Assembly: GCF_010731895.1 (NCBI RefSeq)
Contig: NZ_AP022596.1
Coordinates: 2,232,001 to 2,296,000 of the forward strand
Direction of reading: 5' to 3'
Origin: Mycolicibacterium helvum
GTDB taxonomy: Bacteria; Actinomycetota; Actinomycetes; Mycobacteriales; Mycobacteriaceae
Length of the DNA: 64,000 nucleotides
Shown here: piece after piece, positions 16,991 through 25,462 of the stretch
Layout of the letters: the number at the start of each line of letters is the position of its first letter
Numbering within the stretch: position 1 is the stretch's first letter
Translations under genes and position numbers: made by a program
Notes under the pieces: generated by a model
Database searches by the model: none
What the model was told of the DNA's origin: nothing
Seen by the model: the letters and a program-made list of their open reading frames with translations, nothing else

Positions 16991-17029
16991 TTTGTTACAG
17001 CGCTAGCGTTTCTTACAGCGCTCAAAGAA
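16991..17029. promoter_or_regulatory. Repeated operator between response regulator and apbE
   Basis: Two direct repeats, TTTGTTACAGCGCT at 16991-17004 and TTTCTTACAGCGCT at 17009-17022, start 18 bp apart. The second one forms a palindrome-ended element (TTCTT-N10-AAGAA, 17010-17029) with 18 of 20 bases identical to the element at 6636-6655. The core ACAGC recalls half-sites of mycobacterial OmpR-type regulators such as PhoP and MtrA. Position between divergent genes fits control of both. Confidence 0.65.
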
Positions 17030-17081
17030 TGTCCCCTCAGCATGGCTGCATGCAGTCACCTGACTCTGGATCTCGCGACTC

Positions 17082-17996
17082 ATGAGCCAATCCGCCCTGG
17101 TCAACCTCGCCCAGTGTGAGTGGACCAGGTGGAGCACCGGAATGCATCTGCTGGTCACCGAGCCTGCGGCGCTGTCACCGGCGCGGGCAATCGTCGATAC
17201 CGTCCTCGACGATGTCGAGGACGCCGCGTCGCGGTTCCGGCCCGACTCCGAGATCTGCACGCTGGCCGCCGCCGGCGGGGTCCGCACAGCGGTCAGCCCC
17301 GTGCTCGCCGCGCTCATCGATGCCGCGCTCGCCGCGGCCCGCTGGACTGATGGCGACGTCGATCCGACTGTCGGCTCGGCGATGATTGCGCTGGGCTACG
17401 ACCGCGATATCGCCGATCTCGATCCGTCGACGCCGCGATTGAGTTCACTCACAATTCCCTCCGATTGGTCGATGGTTGAGTTCGACGGGCGCAGCGTGCG
17501 ACTACCCGCCGGCGTGCTGCTCGACCTCGGCGCCACTGCCAAAGCGCTGGCCGCCGACTGGTGCGCGCAACGCGTCCATACCCAAACCGGCAGCGGCGTT
17601 CTGGTCAATCTCGGCGGCGACATCGCCACTGCGGGAGCTCCTCCCAACGGCGGTTGGCATGTCCTGGTGCAGGACACCGACGACGACCCGGCCAGCCAGG
17701 TCGCGCTGGGCGCCGATACCGGCCTGGCCACGTCGAGCACCCGCCGCAGGCAGTGGTGGCGCGACGGTGACCTCGTCCACCACATTCTCGAGCCCCGGAC
17801 CGGCCGCCCGGCCGATCCGGTGTGGCGCAGCGTCAGCGTCGCAGCAGGCAGCTGCCTGGCTGCCAACACGATCAGCACGGCCGCGATCGTCCGCGGGCAC
17901 CGCGACCCGGATTGGATTGCCACACTTGGCGTTCCAGCCCGGCTGATCGATCGCACCGGCGCCGTGCGCACCGTAGGAGGGTGGCCACAATCGTGA
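17082..17996 (+). CDS. apbE: ApbE-family FAD:protein FMN transferase
   Basis: 304 residues from ATG 17082. ApbE motifs are visible in order: SRFRPDSEI (S-x-F-x-x-x-SE-like), VDPTVG, the DLGATAKALAAD helix (usual D-x-G-x-x-AKG-x-x-x-D; the Gly after AK is Ala here), VNLGGDI, and HHILEPRTGRP near the C-terminus. These enzymes attach FMN covalently to a Thr or Ser of extracytoplasmic redox proteins. No lipoprotein signal is visible, so it may act before or during export. It overlaps the ferredoxin gene by 4 bp. No obvious acceptor with a flavinylation motif is encoded in this window. Confidence 0.88.
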   Translation: MSQSALVNLAQCEWTRWSTGMHLLVTEPAALSPARAIVDTVLDDVEDAASRFRPDSEICTLAAAGGVRTAVSPVLAALIDAALAAARWTDGDVDPTVGSAMIALGYDRDIADLDPSTPRLSSLTIPSDWSMVEFDGRSVRLPAGVLLDLGATAKALAADWCAQRVHTQTGSGVLVNLGGDIATAGAPPNGGWHVLVQDTDDDPASQVALGADTGLATSSTRRRQWWRDGDLVHHILEPRTGRPADPVWRSVSVAAGSCLAANTISTAAIVRGHRDPDWIATLGVPARLIDRTGAVRTVGGWPQS

Positions 17997-18211
17997 ACAA
18001 GAGCCGAAGTCGTCTGCACATCGACTGGACCCGCTGCGACGGCCGCGGGCTGTGCACCGAACTGCTGCCCGACGTGTTCACCCGCGACGACTGGGGCTAT
18101 CCGCTGGCTCGAGACGGCTCTGCTGAGCCGGCGATCCCGCCGGAGGTAACGAAGTTCGCGAAGGCTGCGGTCAAGCGGTGCCCGCGGCTGGCGCTGCGGC
18201 TGCTGGACTGA
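17993..18211 (+). CDS. 3Fe-4S ferredoxin
   Basis: 72 residues from GTG 17993, which overlaps the apbE stop (GTGA); an AGGAGG at 17975-17980 serves as ribosome site. Three cysteines, C15, C21 and C63, in the pattern CDGRGLC...CP. The position where 4Fe-4S ferredoxins have a fourth cysteine is Arg here, the 'C-x2-X-x2-C-(x)n-CP' type common in mycobacteria. It probably shuttles electrons within the redox module with the NuoF-like protein, although such ferredoxins more often serve P450s and none is adjacent. Confidence 0.85.
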   Translation: MNKSRSRLHIDWTRCDGRGLCTELLPDVFTRDDWGYPLARDGSAEPAIPPEVTKFAKAAVKRCPRLALRLLD

Positions 18212-18237
18212 CCGCACCCTCGTCAACTGGCGCCGGA

Positions 18238-19560
18238 CTACCCCACCAGGCGGGCGATCGACCGCATCGGGATGTGTAGCCAGCTAGGCCGGTGCCGCGC
18301 CTCGTAGGCAGCCTCGTACACCGCTTTGTCCAACTCGTAAGCCGCGAGCAGGGTGGCACTATTGCGCGGGTCGGTCTCGGACTCGGCGGCATAGCCGTCG
18401 CAGAACGAGGTGCAGTTGCGATCCACCCATTCCTTGGCGCGGGCGGCCAGTTGCCGGTCCTCGGACTGACCGATCAGCTGTTGATAGGCCGCATATTCGA
18501 ACGAACGCAGCATGCCGGCGATGTCACGCAACACCGAGTCCGGCTTGCGGCGCTCGTCCAGCGGCTGACCCGGCTCCCCTTCGAAGTCGATCAACAGCCA
18601 GCCCTCCGGGGTGCGCAGCGCCTGGCCGAGGTGAAGATCGCCGTGCACGCGCTGCACGGTGATCTGCTCGTCGGTCACCTTCGCGTAGCGCTCCTCGATG
18701 GCAGGCAAATACTCCGCGAGATCGGGCACCGCCGCAGCGGCGCTCGCCAGTCGCTCGCGCATCACGTCGACCGGTAGGACCGCCGTCGAGGTACCCAACT
18801 CCTGGGCCAGCGTGGCGTGCACCGACGCCACCGCCTCGCCCAATCGGTATGCCTCCCCGGCGAAGTCACCGCCGACCTCGTAGGCATACAGGTCACCCTC
18901 GGCATACAGGTCGCGGGTGCTCGCGGTAGCCATCTTCCAGCCCTCGGCGGAGTTCGCGGCATAGGCCGTCACCATGCCCAGCGGACAAGGCAGGCCGTTG
19001 TCACTCGCCTCGAACGACCCGAGAAGCCTTGCCACATGGGGGTTCCCGGCCCGGCCCAGCACCCGATTGAGTTCGATATCGGGGTTGATCCCGACGGAAA
19101 CCCGGCGGAACAGCTTGAAGATCGCCTGGTCGTCGAACACCACACTGGTGTTGCTCTGCTCGGCGTCCGAGACCCGCGGCGCGGCATCCAGTGGCAGGGC
19201 CACGCCGGGTTCCTTGGTGAAGACGATGTCTCCGATCCTGGCCTCCGAGTCGATCAGCGACAGCAGGAACTGCGCCGACGACTGATCATAGAGACCGTCG
19301 TAACCCGTGTGATCGTTGTCGGAACCGATGGTGGCGATGGTGCCGTATTCCGATACTGGTGCCGAATCCCATTGGACCACAACCTGATAACGCTCGGCAG
19401 AGTCGTCAGTGTAGGCGACGTCGAGCAGCATCAGGTCCAGCTCGGGCCGTAGCGACACGACCTCGGCGACCTGCACTGAGGACAGCGTCCGGCTACGACC
19501 GGCGTACCACCGCTGGGCGGGCAGCCACTGCGTCCAGGGCAAGTTCACCGGTGAGCTCAT
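18238..19560 (-). CDS. mak: Maltokinase (Pep2/Mak)
   Basis: 440 residues from ATG 19560, an ATGA overlap with treS; longer readings lie inside treS. Eukaryotic-kinase-like fold: the catalytic-loop motif VHGDLHLGQ and the metal-binding DFEGEP are in the C-terminal half, and the N-terminus [12 protein letters not shown] is characteristic of mycobacterial maltokinases. It phosphorylates the maltose made from trehalose by TreS, giving maltose-1-phosphate for GlgE-driven alpha-glucan synthesis. In M. tuberculosis the same treS-pep2 order occurs (Rv0126-Rv0127). GlgE is not in this window. Confidence 0.93.
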   Translation of the reverse strand: MSSPVNLPWTQWLPAQRWYAGRSRTLSSVQVAEVVSLRPELDLMLLDVAYTDDSAERYQVVVQWDSAPVSEYGTIATIGSDNDHTGYDGLYDQSSAQFLLSLIDSEARIGDIVFTKEPGVALPLDAAPRVSDAEQSNTSVVFDDQAIFKLFRRVSVGINPDIELNRVLGRAGNPHVARLLGSFEASDNGLPCPLGMVTAYAANSAEGWKMATASTRDLYAEGDLYAYEVGGDFAGEAYRLGEAVASVHATLAQELGTSTAVLPVDVMRERLASAAAAVPDLAEYLPAIEERYAKVTDEQITVQRVHGDLHLGQALRTPEGWLLIDFEGEPGQPLDERRKPDSVLRDIAGMLRSFEYAAYQQLIGQSEDRQLAARAKEWVDRNCTSFCDGYAAESETDPRNSATLLAAYELDKAVYEAAYEARHRPSWLHIPMRSIARLVG

Positions 19561-21311
19561 TGCGTGGCCTCCGACGGACTCAACCTGAACCAGTAGAACC
19601 CGTGCCCCGGCAGCGTCAGCAGATAGGGCAGCTGGCCGATCCGCGGAAACGGTACGTGCCCGGTCAGCTCCACCGGCGTGAACGAGTTCCAATGCTGCAG
19701 ATTCAACTCGATCGGTTGCGGGAAGCGGGACAGATTATTCACACACAACACCGTGTCACCGTCGTCGATCTCCCGCACATACGTCAGCACCGACGGGTTG
19801 GAGCCGCTCAGTTCCCGAAAAGTTCCGGTGGCGAACGCGTCGTAACGGCGGCGCACCGCCAGCATGGTGCGAGTCCAGTTCAGCAGGGAGGTCGAACTGT
19901 CGCGCTGGGCTTCGACGTTCACCGACTGGTAGCCGTAGATCGGATCCTGGTTCGGCGGCAGGTACAGCCGGCCCGGGTTGGCGGTCGAGAATCCGGCGTT
20001 GCGATCCGGGGTCCACTGCATCGGGGTGCGGACGCCGTCGCGGTCACCCAGCCAGATGATGTCGCCCATCCCGATTTCGTCGCCGTAGTACAGCACTGGC
20101 GAACCAGGCAGCGACAACAGCAACGCGGTGAACAACTGCATCTGGTTGCGGTCGTTCTCCAGCAGGGGCGCCAGCCGCCGGCGGATACCCACGTTGGCCT
20201 TCATCCGCGGGTCCTTGGCGTACTCCGCGTACATGTAGTCACGTTCTTCGTCGGTGACCATCTCGAGCGTCAACTCGTCGTGGTTACGCAAGAAGATGCC
20301 CCACTGCGCCATCTCGGGGATTTCCGGTGTCTGGGCCAGGATTTCCGAGATCGGAAAGCGAGATTCGCGGCGGACCGCCATGAAGATGCGCGGCATCAGC
20401 GGGAAGTGGAACGCCATATGGCACTCGTCGCCGCCGGTGTTTGGGTCACCGAAGTAGTCGACGACATCTGCCGGCCACTGGTTGGCTTCGGCCAGCAGGA
20501 TCCGGCCCGGGAACTCGTCGTCGATGACCTTGCGGCAGTGCTTGAGGAACGCATGCGTCTCGGGCAGGTTTTCGCAGTTGGTGCCCTCGCGTTCGAACAG
20601 GTACGGCACCGCGTCGAGGCGGAAGCCGTCGATCCCGATGTCCAGCCAGAACCGCAGGACGTCGATCATCGCTTCCTGGACGGCTGGGTTGTCGTAATTC
20701 AGGTCGGGCTGGTGGGAGAAGAACCGGTGCCAGTAGAACTGCTTGCGCACCGGGTCGAACGTCCAGTTCGACTCCTCGGTGTCGATGAAGATGATCCGCG
20801 CGTCGGTGTAGCGCTGGCTGGTGTCGCTCCATACGTAGAAGTCCCCGTAGGGGCCGTCCGGGTCGCGACGCGACTCCTGGAACCACGGATGCGAGTCAGA
20901 GGTGTGGTTCATCACCAGGTCGGTGATGATCCGGATACCGCGCCGGTGGGCGGCGTCGAGCAGGGACACGAAGTCGTCGACGGTGCCGAATTCCGGCAGC
21001 ACCTTGTAGAAGTCGCGAATGTCGTAGCCGCCGTCGCGCAGCGGCGAGTCGTAGAACGGCGGCAGCCACAGGCAGTCGACGCCAAGCCACTGCAGGTAGT
21101 CGAGTCGTTCGATCAGGCCACGCAGATCGCCAATCCCGTCGGAATTGGAGTCGTAGAACGCCCGCACCAGCACTTCGTAGAAGACCGCGCTCTTGAACCA
21201 GGTGCGGTCGGCGGGCAGGGCTCGCGCCTGCCCGAAGTCCTCAGCGGTGGGGTGCTCGACGACGCCACCTTCTACATGGCTGCCCTCTGCCGGATCGTTG
21301 GTCAACTCCAT
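19557..21311 (-). CDS. treS: Trehalose synthase / maltose alpha-D-glucosyltransferase
   Basis: 584 residues from ATG 21311, near the family's usual 590-600. GH13 motifs in order: [16 protein letters not shown] (nucleophile Asp), LAEANQ (acid/base Glu) and LRNHDEL (transition-state Asp). It interconverts trehalose and maltose in the cytosol and is coupled to the overlapping maltokinase gene, so the pair feeds trehalose into alpha-glucan synthesis. The 128 bp upstream (21312-21439) separate it from the quinone oxidoreductase gene. A TAGTGA box 7 nt before the ATG is a weak promoter candidate. Confidence 0.95.
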   Translation of the reverse strand: MELTNDPAEGSHVEGGVVEHPTAEDFGQARALPADRTWFKSAVFYEVLVRAFYDSNSDGIGDLRGLIERLDYLQWLGVDCLWLPPFYDSPLRDGGYDIRDFYKVLPEFGTVDDFVSLLDAAHRRGIRIITDLVMNHTSDSHPWFQESRRDPDGPYGDFYVWSDTSQRYTDARIIFIDTEESNWTFDPVRKQFYWHRFFSHQPDLNYDNPAVQEAMIDVLRFWLDIGIDGFRLDAVPYLFEREGTNCENLPETHAFLKHCRKVIDDEFPGRILLAEANQWPADVVDYFGDPNTGGDECHMAFHFPLMPRIFMAVRRESRFPISEILAQTPEIPEMAQWGIFLRNHDELTLEMVTDEERDYMYAEYAKDPRMKANVGIRRRLAPLLENDRNQMQLFTALLLSLPGSPVLYYGDEIGMGDIIWLGDRDGVRTPMQWTPDRNAGFSTANPGRLYLPPNQDPIYGYQSVNVEAQRDSSTSLLNWTRTMLAVRRRYDAFATGTFRELSGSNPSVLTYVREIDDGDTVLCVNNLSRFPQPIELNLQHWNSFTPVELTGHVPFPRIGQLPYLLTLPGHGFYWFRLSPSEATQ

Positions 21312-21439
21312 CTAGGTCTCACTACCCCACACTGGCCGAGCCGAATCGTCTCCGCGACGTCGTTGTCGTCGCCCACCGTTGTAGTGCTCGCCCGGACCGG
21401 CGGCAACCGGGATTCGAAAACGCCTGGAGCAGAACAGAT

Positions 21440-22426
21440 CTATCCCGCCCCTGCCTCGCGGACGCGGACGACGACCTTGCCCTTGGCGGTGCGATTCTCC
21501 AGCGAGGCGACCGCTGCGGCGGCCTCCTCCAGCGGATACACCTCGGGCTGCGGGGCTGCGAGCTTGCCGGAGATCAGCAATTCGGCCAGCCCGTCCCACT
21601 GCTGACTCAGCGCGCCCGGGTGGCTCATCGTCCAGGCACCCCAGCCCACCCCGACGACGTCGATGTTGTTCAGCAGCAGCCGGTTGACCTTGACAGTGGG
21701 GATCTCACCACCGGTGAACCCGACCACCAGCAGGCGGCCGGCCGGGGCCAGCGAGCGCAGTGAGTCGGTGAAACGGTCGCCGCCGACCGGGTCCATCACG
21801 ATGTCGACGCCCAAGCCGCCGGTCAGCTCGGCGACCGCGTCCTTGAATCCGTCCGCCAGCACGACGTCGGTGGCGCCGGCCGCCCTGGCGATGTCCGCCT
21901 TGTCCTCGGTGCTGACCACCGCGATCACTCGGCTGGCGCCCAGCGCCGGGGCGAGCCGCAGGGTGGAGGTGCCGATACCGCCGGCCGCGCCGTGCACCAG
22001 CACCGTCTCCCCGGCGGCTAACCGCGCGCGCACTTTCAGCGCGAAATACACGGTCAGGTCGTTGAACAGCAGCCCGGCGCCCGCCTCGAAGCTGACGTTG
22101 TCGGGCAGCGGGAACACCCGGTCGGGGGTTAGCGCCACCGTCTCGGCCATCGCGCCGGTAATCATCGTCAGGCCGAGGACCCGGTCACCAGCCTTGACCG
22201 GGGCGCCATCGGGCGCCGAGCGCACCACACCGGCGATCTCGGCGCCGAGGGTGAACGGCAGCTCCGGCTTGTACTGGTAGAGCCCGCGGGTCAGCAGGGC
22301 GTCGGGGAAGGCCACGCCCGCGGCGTGGACGTCGACCAAGATCGTGCCCTCACCCGACGGTTCGTCGATCTCGACCAACTGCACCGACTCCGGACCGGCC
22401 AGCTCGGTCACCCTTATCGCCCGCAT
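21440..22426 (-). CDS. NADPH:quinone oxidoreductase-like MDR protein
   Basis: 328 residues from ATG 22426. Zinc-independent medium-chain dehydrogenase/reductase: an N-terminal GroES-like domain (PFTLGAEIAG, AGDRVLGL) and a Rossmann domain with the NADPH-binding GAAGGIGTSTL motif. The structural zinc cysteines of alcohol dehydrogenases are absent, as expected for the quinone oxidoreductase branch. It likely reduces a quinone or an alpha,beta-unsaturated carbonyl. It is in the same direction as treS but 128 bp away, so it probably has its own transcript. Confidence 0.87.
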   Translation of the reverse strand: MRAIRVTELAGPESVQLVEIDEPSGEGTILVDVHAAGVAFPDALLTRGLYQYKPELPFTLGAEIAGVVRSAPDGAPVKAGDRVLGLTMITGAMAETVALTPDRVFPLPDNVSFEAGAGLLFNDLTVYFALKVRARLAAGETVLVHGAAGGIGTSTLRLAPALGASRVIAVVSTEDKADIARAAGATDVVLADGFKDAVAELTGGLGVDIVMDPVGGDRFTDSLRSLAPAGRLLVVGFTGGEIPTVKVNRLLLNNIDVVGVGWGAWTMSHPGALSQQWDGLAELLISGKLAAPQPEVYPLEEAAAAVASLENRTAKGKVVVRVREAGAG

Positions 22427-22551
22427 CGCACCTCTATCGCTCGTTCGGAACGTCAGTGTTTCACGACGCCGGCACAGGGATTTTGAGAACGCTCTGGGAG
22501 CGGAGCTTTGACCGAATCGTCGCTCTCAGCGCCCTCTCAACGGAGCCAGGC

Positions 22552-23019
22552 CTACGGAGACTCAATGGCGAGCAGCTCGACCTGCAGTTCGCCGCGCGGC
22601 GTGGTGTAGGTGACGGTCTCGCCGGCCTGCCGCCCGACCAACGCCAAGCCCAGTGGACTGTCGGAGGTCAACGTGGTGTCCTCTTCGCCGGCCGGCGTTT
22701 CCTCCAGGAAGTGGACGATCCGCATCTGGATCGGCTCGTCGCCGGGGAACCGCAAGGTGACCTTCGTACCGTTGGGCACTTGGCCCGGGGTGTCCGCATT
22801 TCCCCCGGCCAGCAGCCAGGTCAGCCGGTTGATCTGCTCGTCGATACCGGCCAGATCCTCGGAACGCTGCAGCGCGTCGGCAGCATCCCCACGGTCCCCG
22901 ACGGTCTCGGCGTCGCCCTGCAGTTCGGCGCGAAGTTGATCACGACGAGTGCGTAGCTCGGCGAGCTCCTCTTCGATCCGATCGCTTTCCTCACCGGTGA
23001 AATTCGTGTCCTGACCCAT
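22552..23019 (-). CDS. GreA/GreB-family RNA polymerase secondary-channel factor
   Basis: 155 residues from ATG 23019 (MGQDTNFTG), matching where GreA proteins start; the frame is open further upstream without support. An N-terminal coiled coil (about 10-75, with the RIEEELAELRTRRDQLRAE pattern) is followed by the C-terminal FKBP-like Gre domain (DSPLGLALVGRQAGETVTY). The coiled-coil tip contains acidic residues. It resembles the second Gre homologue of mycobacteria (Rv3788 type) more than the main GreA, which lies elsewhere with different neighbours. A small CGCTC-TGG-GAGCG hairpin at 22490-22502 follows it. Confidence 0.85.
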   Translation of the reverse strand: MGQDTNFTGEESDRIEEELAELRTRRDQLRAELQGDAETVGDRGDAADALQRSEDLAGIDEQINRLTWLLAGGNADTPGQVPNGTKVTLRFPGDEPIQMRIVHFLEETPAGEEDTTLTSDSPLGLALVGRQAGETVTYTTPRGELQVELLAIESP

Positions 23020-23270
23020 GCTCGACAAGGTACCCGCGGGGTTGCCTTCCAGATGCTGTCTTGTCCGCAACCGCCGATTTCGATGCCGCGCCGTGCGCGG
23101 ATCGCCCAACTGGCCGGTCCGTCCCGTGCGACCCCCAATCGAGGCTCGATCAAGCTGCGCGGCAAGAGATTACTGAGCGCTGATAGCCGAGGCGGCGATG
23201 GCCGGTCTGTCGGAATCGGCACTGCGGCTCCGAGCAGGTGCACCACGATGTCGCGGCAGCACCGCCGCGG

Positions 23271-23276
23271 TAGGGT
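23271..23276 (+). promoter_or_regulatory. Leaderless -10 box for the HugZ-like gene
   Basis: TAGGGT ends 6 nt before the GTG at 23283, which is the spacing expected when transcription begins on the start codon. No Shine-Dalgarno sequence is present. The rest of the 263-bp interval 23020-23282 shows no convincing gene or RNA. Confidence 0.5.
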
Positions 23277-23282
23277 CCTGAC

Positions 23283-24083
23283 GTGGTAACCCGCGATCAT
23301 GGCGACCCAGGCGATGCGCCCTCGGTTCCGCCGCCGCTCACCGATATCGCCGACGCGACCCGCCCCTCGGCGGCCGAGGAGGCGCGCAGCATCGCCGAGT
23401 CGACCAACACCGCGACGCTGGCCTCCCTGACCGCCACCGGCGATCCATGGGCCTCGTTCGTCACCTACGGGCTAGTCGGCGGCGCGCCAGTGCTGTGCGT
23501 CTCCAACATGGCCGAACACGGCCGCAACCTGCTCGGTGATCCTCGCGCCAGCCTGGCCATCGTTGCGCCCACCAGCGACTCCGATCCACTCGCCAGTGGG
23601 CGGATCACGCTGGCCGGTGTCGCCGAGCGCCCGAGCGGAGACGAACTACTGGCGGCGCGACAGGCGCACTTGGCGGCCGTCGCGGCCGCCAAGTACTACA
23701 TCGACTACTCCGACTTCACGTTGTGGGTGCTGCGAGTTCAGCGGGTGCGCTGGGTGGGCGGTTACGGCCGGATGGATTCGGCGACCGCGGCCGACTACGC
23801 CGCGGCCGCGCCGGACCCGGTTCGCCCGAACGCCGCCGGGGCGCTGGTACATCTCAACGCCGACCACGCCGACTCCCTGGTGGAGATGGCGCGGGCGCTC
23901 GGCGGCTATCCCGACACGACCGTCGCGGTGTGCACCGGCATCGACCGGTACGGGCTGGACCTTCGCGTGGAGACTCCGCGGGGCATGGGGTACACCCGGG
24001 TCGGGTTCGGTGCACCGCTGTCGTCGGCGGACGAATTACGCTCGGCGTCAGTCGATCTGGTCGCGCGCGCCCGGCGCGGGTGA
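23283..24083 (+). CDS. HugZ-like split-barrel FMN/haem protein with DUF2470
   Basis: 266 residues from GTG 23283. The N-terminal pyridoxamine-phosphate-oxidase-like split barrel (about 30-160, starting with ATLASLTATGDPWAS) is joined to a C-terminal DUF2470 domain (HLNADHADSLVEMARA to the end). This architecture is that of HugZ/HutZ haem-degrading or haem-binding proteins. The DUF2470 HxxH-type histidines are present (HLNADHAD). It is likely cytosolic, with a role in haem utilisation or flavin-linked reduction. It stands alone in its direction and converges on the small gene at 24085. Confidence 0.85.
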   Translation: MVTRDHGDPGDAPSVPPPLTDIADATRPSAAEEARSIAESTNTATLASLTATGDPWASFVTYGLVGGAPVLCVSNMAEHGRNLLGDPRASLAIVAPTSDSDPLASGRITLAGVAERPSGDELLAARQAHLAAVAAAKYYIDYSDFTLWVLRVQRVRWVGGYGRMDSATAADYAAAAPDPVRPNAAGALVHLNADHADSLVEMARALGGYPDTTVAVCTGIDRYGLDLRVETPRGMGYTRVGFGAPLSSADELRSASVDLVARARRG

Positions 24084-24084
24084 G

Positions 24085-24330
24085 CTAGCCGCCGAGTTCA
24101 GCGACGGCCATATCGAGGGCGGCAGCCTGCTCCAGCAGTTCACGATCGGACAGCTGCTCGGCACCGGCCTGCTCGATCAGTTCTTCGCGAGTGACGACCT
24201 GTAGCGCGCCGCGGTACTGTTTGGCACCCAATGCTGATGGGTCGAGAATCTCGATGCGGCCCTCGACGAGGACCATTACCGCATCCGTCGGGCTGTCGAG
24301 CAGTCGGCGAACGTCGTCGGCAGTGATCAT
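24085..24330 (-). CDS. Small acidic conserved hypothetical protein
   Basis: 81 residues from ATG 24330, chosen because a strong AGAGGAGG ribosome site lies 7 nt upstream; the frame is open further 5' but overlaps the VWA gene. It is rich in Glu, Asp, Ala and Leu with two predicted helices in the second half, and has no cysteines and no membrane segment. Not recognised. It follows the VWA gene by 32 bp in the same direction, so co-transcription is likely. Confidence 0.7.
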   Translation of the reverse strand: MITADDVRRLLDSPTDAVMVLVEGRIEILDPSALGAKQYRGALQVVTREELIEQAGAEQLSDRELLEQAAALDMAVAELGG

Positions 24331-24362
24331 TAAGGTGCCTCCTCTAGTGATGTCTGTACTCA

Positions 24363-25373
24363 TCATGCGGGCAGGCTTCGGTTCACTGCCAGACCCAGGA
24401 ACACCGCAATCGTGGCAATCAGGACAGCCAGGCGCAGCCATCCGGTGCCGGCCGGGGCGCTCACCGTCTGATAGCCGACCTGCTGCAGCACCGAGTCGTA
24501 GCTTTTGTTGAGCTCATCGACGTTGGTGGCCTTGTAGCTCTGGCCGCCGGACAGTTGCGCGATCTGCTTCATCTGCCTGTCGTCAGAGGGCACCGGGATG
24601 GTGTCGTCTTTCAACTTGACGACCCCGCCCTGGGTGCCGAAGGTGATGGTGGAGATCGGCACGCCTTGGTCCTTGGCGGCCCGGGCGGCGGTGAAGGCTC
24701 CCCGCGGATTGTCGGGGTTGGCCGGCTTGTTCTCGCCGCCGTCGGACAGCAACACGATGCGGGCCGGCGGTGGGGTCGCATCGCCGGCGCTGAGCACCGT
24801 CGAGACGGTCTGGATGGACTCCAGTGCGGTGAAGAGGGCCTCCCCGGTGGCGGTCTGGTTGTCCGGCTGCAGTTTGTCCAGTGCGGTGACGGTGGCACCG
24901 TGATCCGGCGTTGGCGAGACGAGCAGGTTCACGTTGCCGCCGAAGGACACCAAGCCCAGATTCACGCCCGGTGTCAGCTGTTGCGCGAAGGTCTTCGCCG
25001 CGTCCTGCGCCGCCCGCAGTCGGGTCGGGGGAACGTCTTTGGCCTGCATGGACTGTGAGACATCGATGACCAGCATCACGACGGCCCGGTTGCGGGGGAT
25101 GCGCGCCTGATGGGTGGGGCCGGCCAACGAGAAGACCAGGAACAGCAGGGCGACCATGGCCAGCACAATGGGCAAGTGCCGCAGGCGATGTGGACGCTTC
25201 GGCGTGAGGCGGACCATTGCCGCGGGATCGCCGAACTGGCGCAGGCGTCGGCGCCGTTGAATCTGCACGGCGGCGTACAGCGCGACCAGCGCGACGGGCA
25301 CCAGCGCCAGCAGCAGCAGGCCCGGATGCGCCAGTCCGGCCAGAGTCAACGACCCGATGCCGGGCAACGTCAT
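24363..25373 (-). CDS. VWA-domain membrane protein (Rv1481-like), copy 1
   Basis: 336 residues from ATG 25373, with a GTG directly before it as alternative. Two N-terminal helices (about 12-34 and 55-75), a von Willebrand A domain with the MIDAS sequence DVSQS and a downstream LLSDGGEN, and a C-terminal helix (about 312-330). This is the layout of Rv1481, which in M. tuberculosis accompanies the MoxR1 ATPase (Rv1479-Rv1480). No moxR gene is present here. It is head-to-head with a close paralogue at 25463, the starts being about 90 bp apart. Confidence 0.88.
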   Translation of the reverse strand: MTLPGIGSLTLAGLAHPGLLLLALVPVALVALYAAVQIQRRRRLRQFGDPAAMVRLTPKRPHRLRHLPIVLAMVALLFLVFSLAGPTHQARIPRNRAVVMLVIDVSQSMQAKDVPPTRLRAAQDAAKTFAQQLTPGVNLGLVSFGGNVNLLVSPTPDHGATVTALDKLQPDNQTATGEALFTALESIQTVSTVLSAGDATPPPARIVLLSDGGENKPANPDNPRGAFTAARAAKDQGVPISTITFGTQGGVVKLKDDTIPVPSDDRQMKQIAQLSGGQSYKATNVDELNKSYDSVLQQVGYQTVSAPAGTGWLRLAVLIATIAVFLGLAVNRSLPA

Positions 25374-25462
25374 CACGCTCGACCTACTCCTATCGTCACT
25401 ACTCTCGGCTAGTCATCAGAAATCGTGGCTAACGTGTCCTTTGTACCGGCGGAAGTTGAGAG

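Noticed and set aside
17042..17119. 25-codon frame (upstream and overlapping the apbE start) as a possible leader peptide
   Set aside because: No -10 box or ribosome site at a suitable distance, and apbE has a plausible ATG of its own.
19359..21605. 748-codon open frame opposite treS
   Set aside because: Antisense to a well-conserved GH13 enzyme; the product lacks any domain and is rich in Arg, His, Gln and Val.
22490..22502. CGCTC-TGG-GAGCG as terminator of the GreA-like gene
   Set aside because: Five-base stem without U-run; too weak to list as a separate feature.
23053..23289. 78-codon frame in the intergenic region before the HugZ-like gene
   Set aside because: No ribosome site or promoter, Arg-rich product, overlaps the start of the HugZ-like gene.
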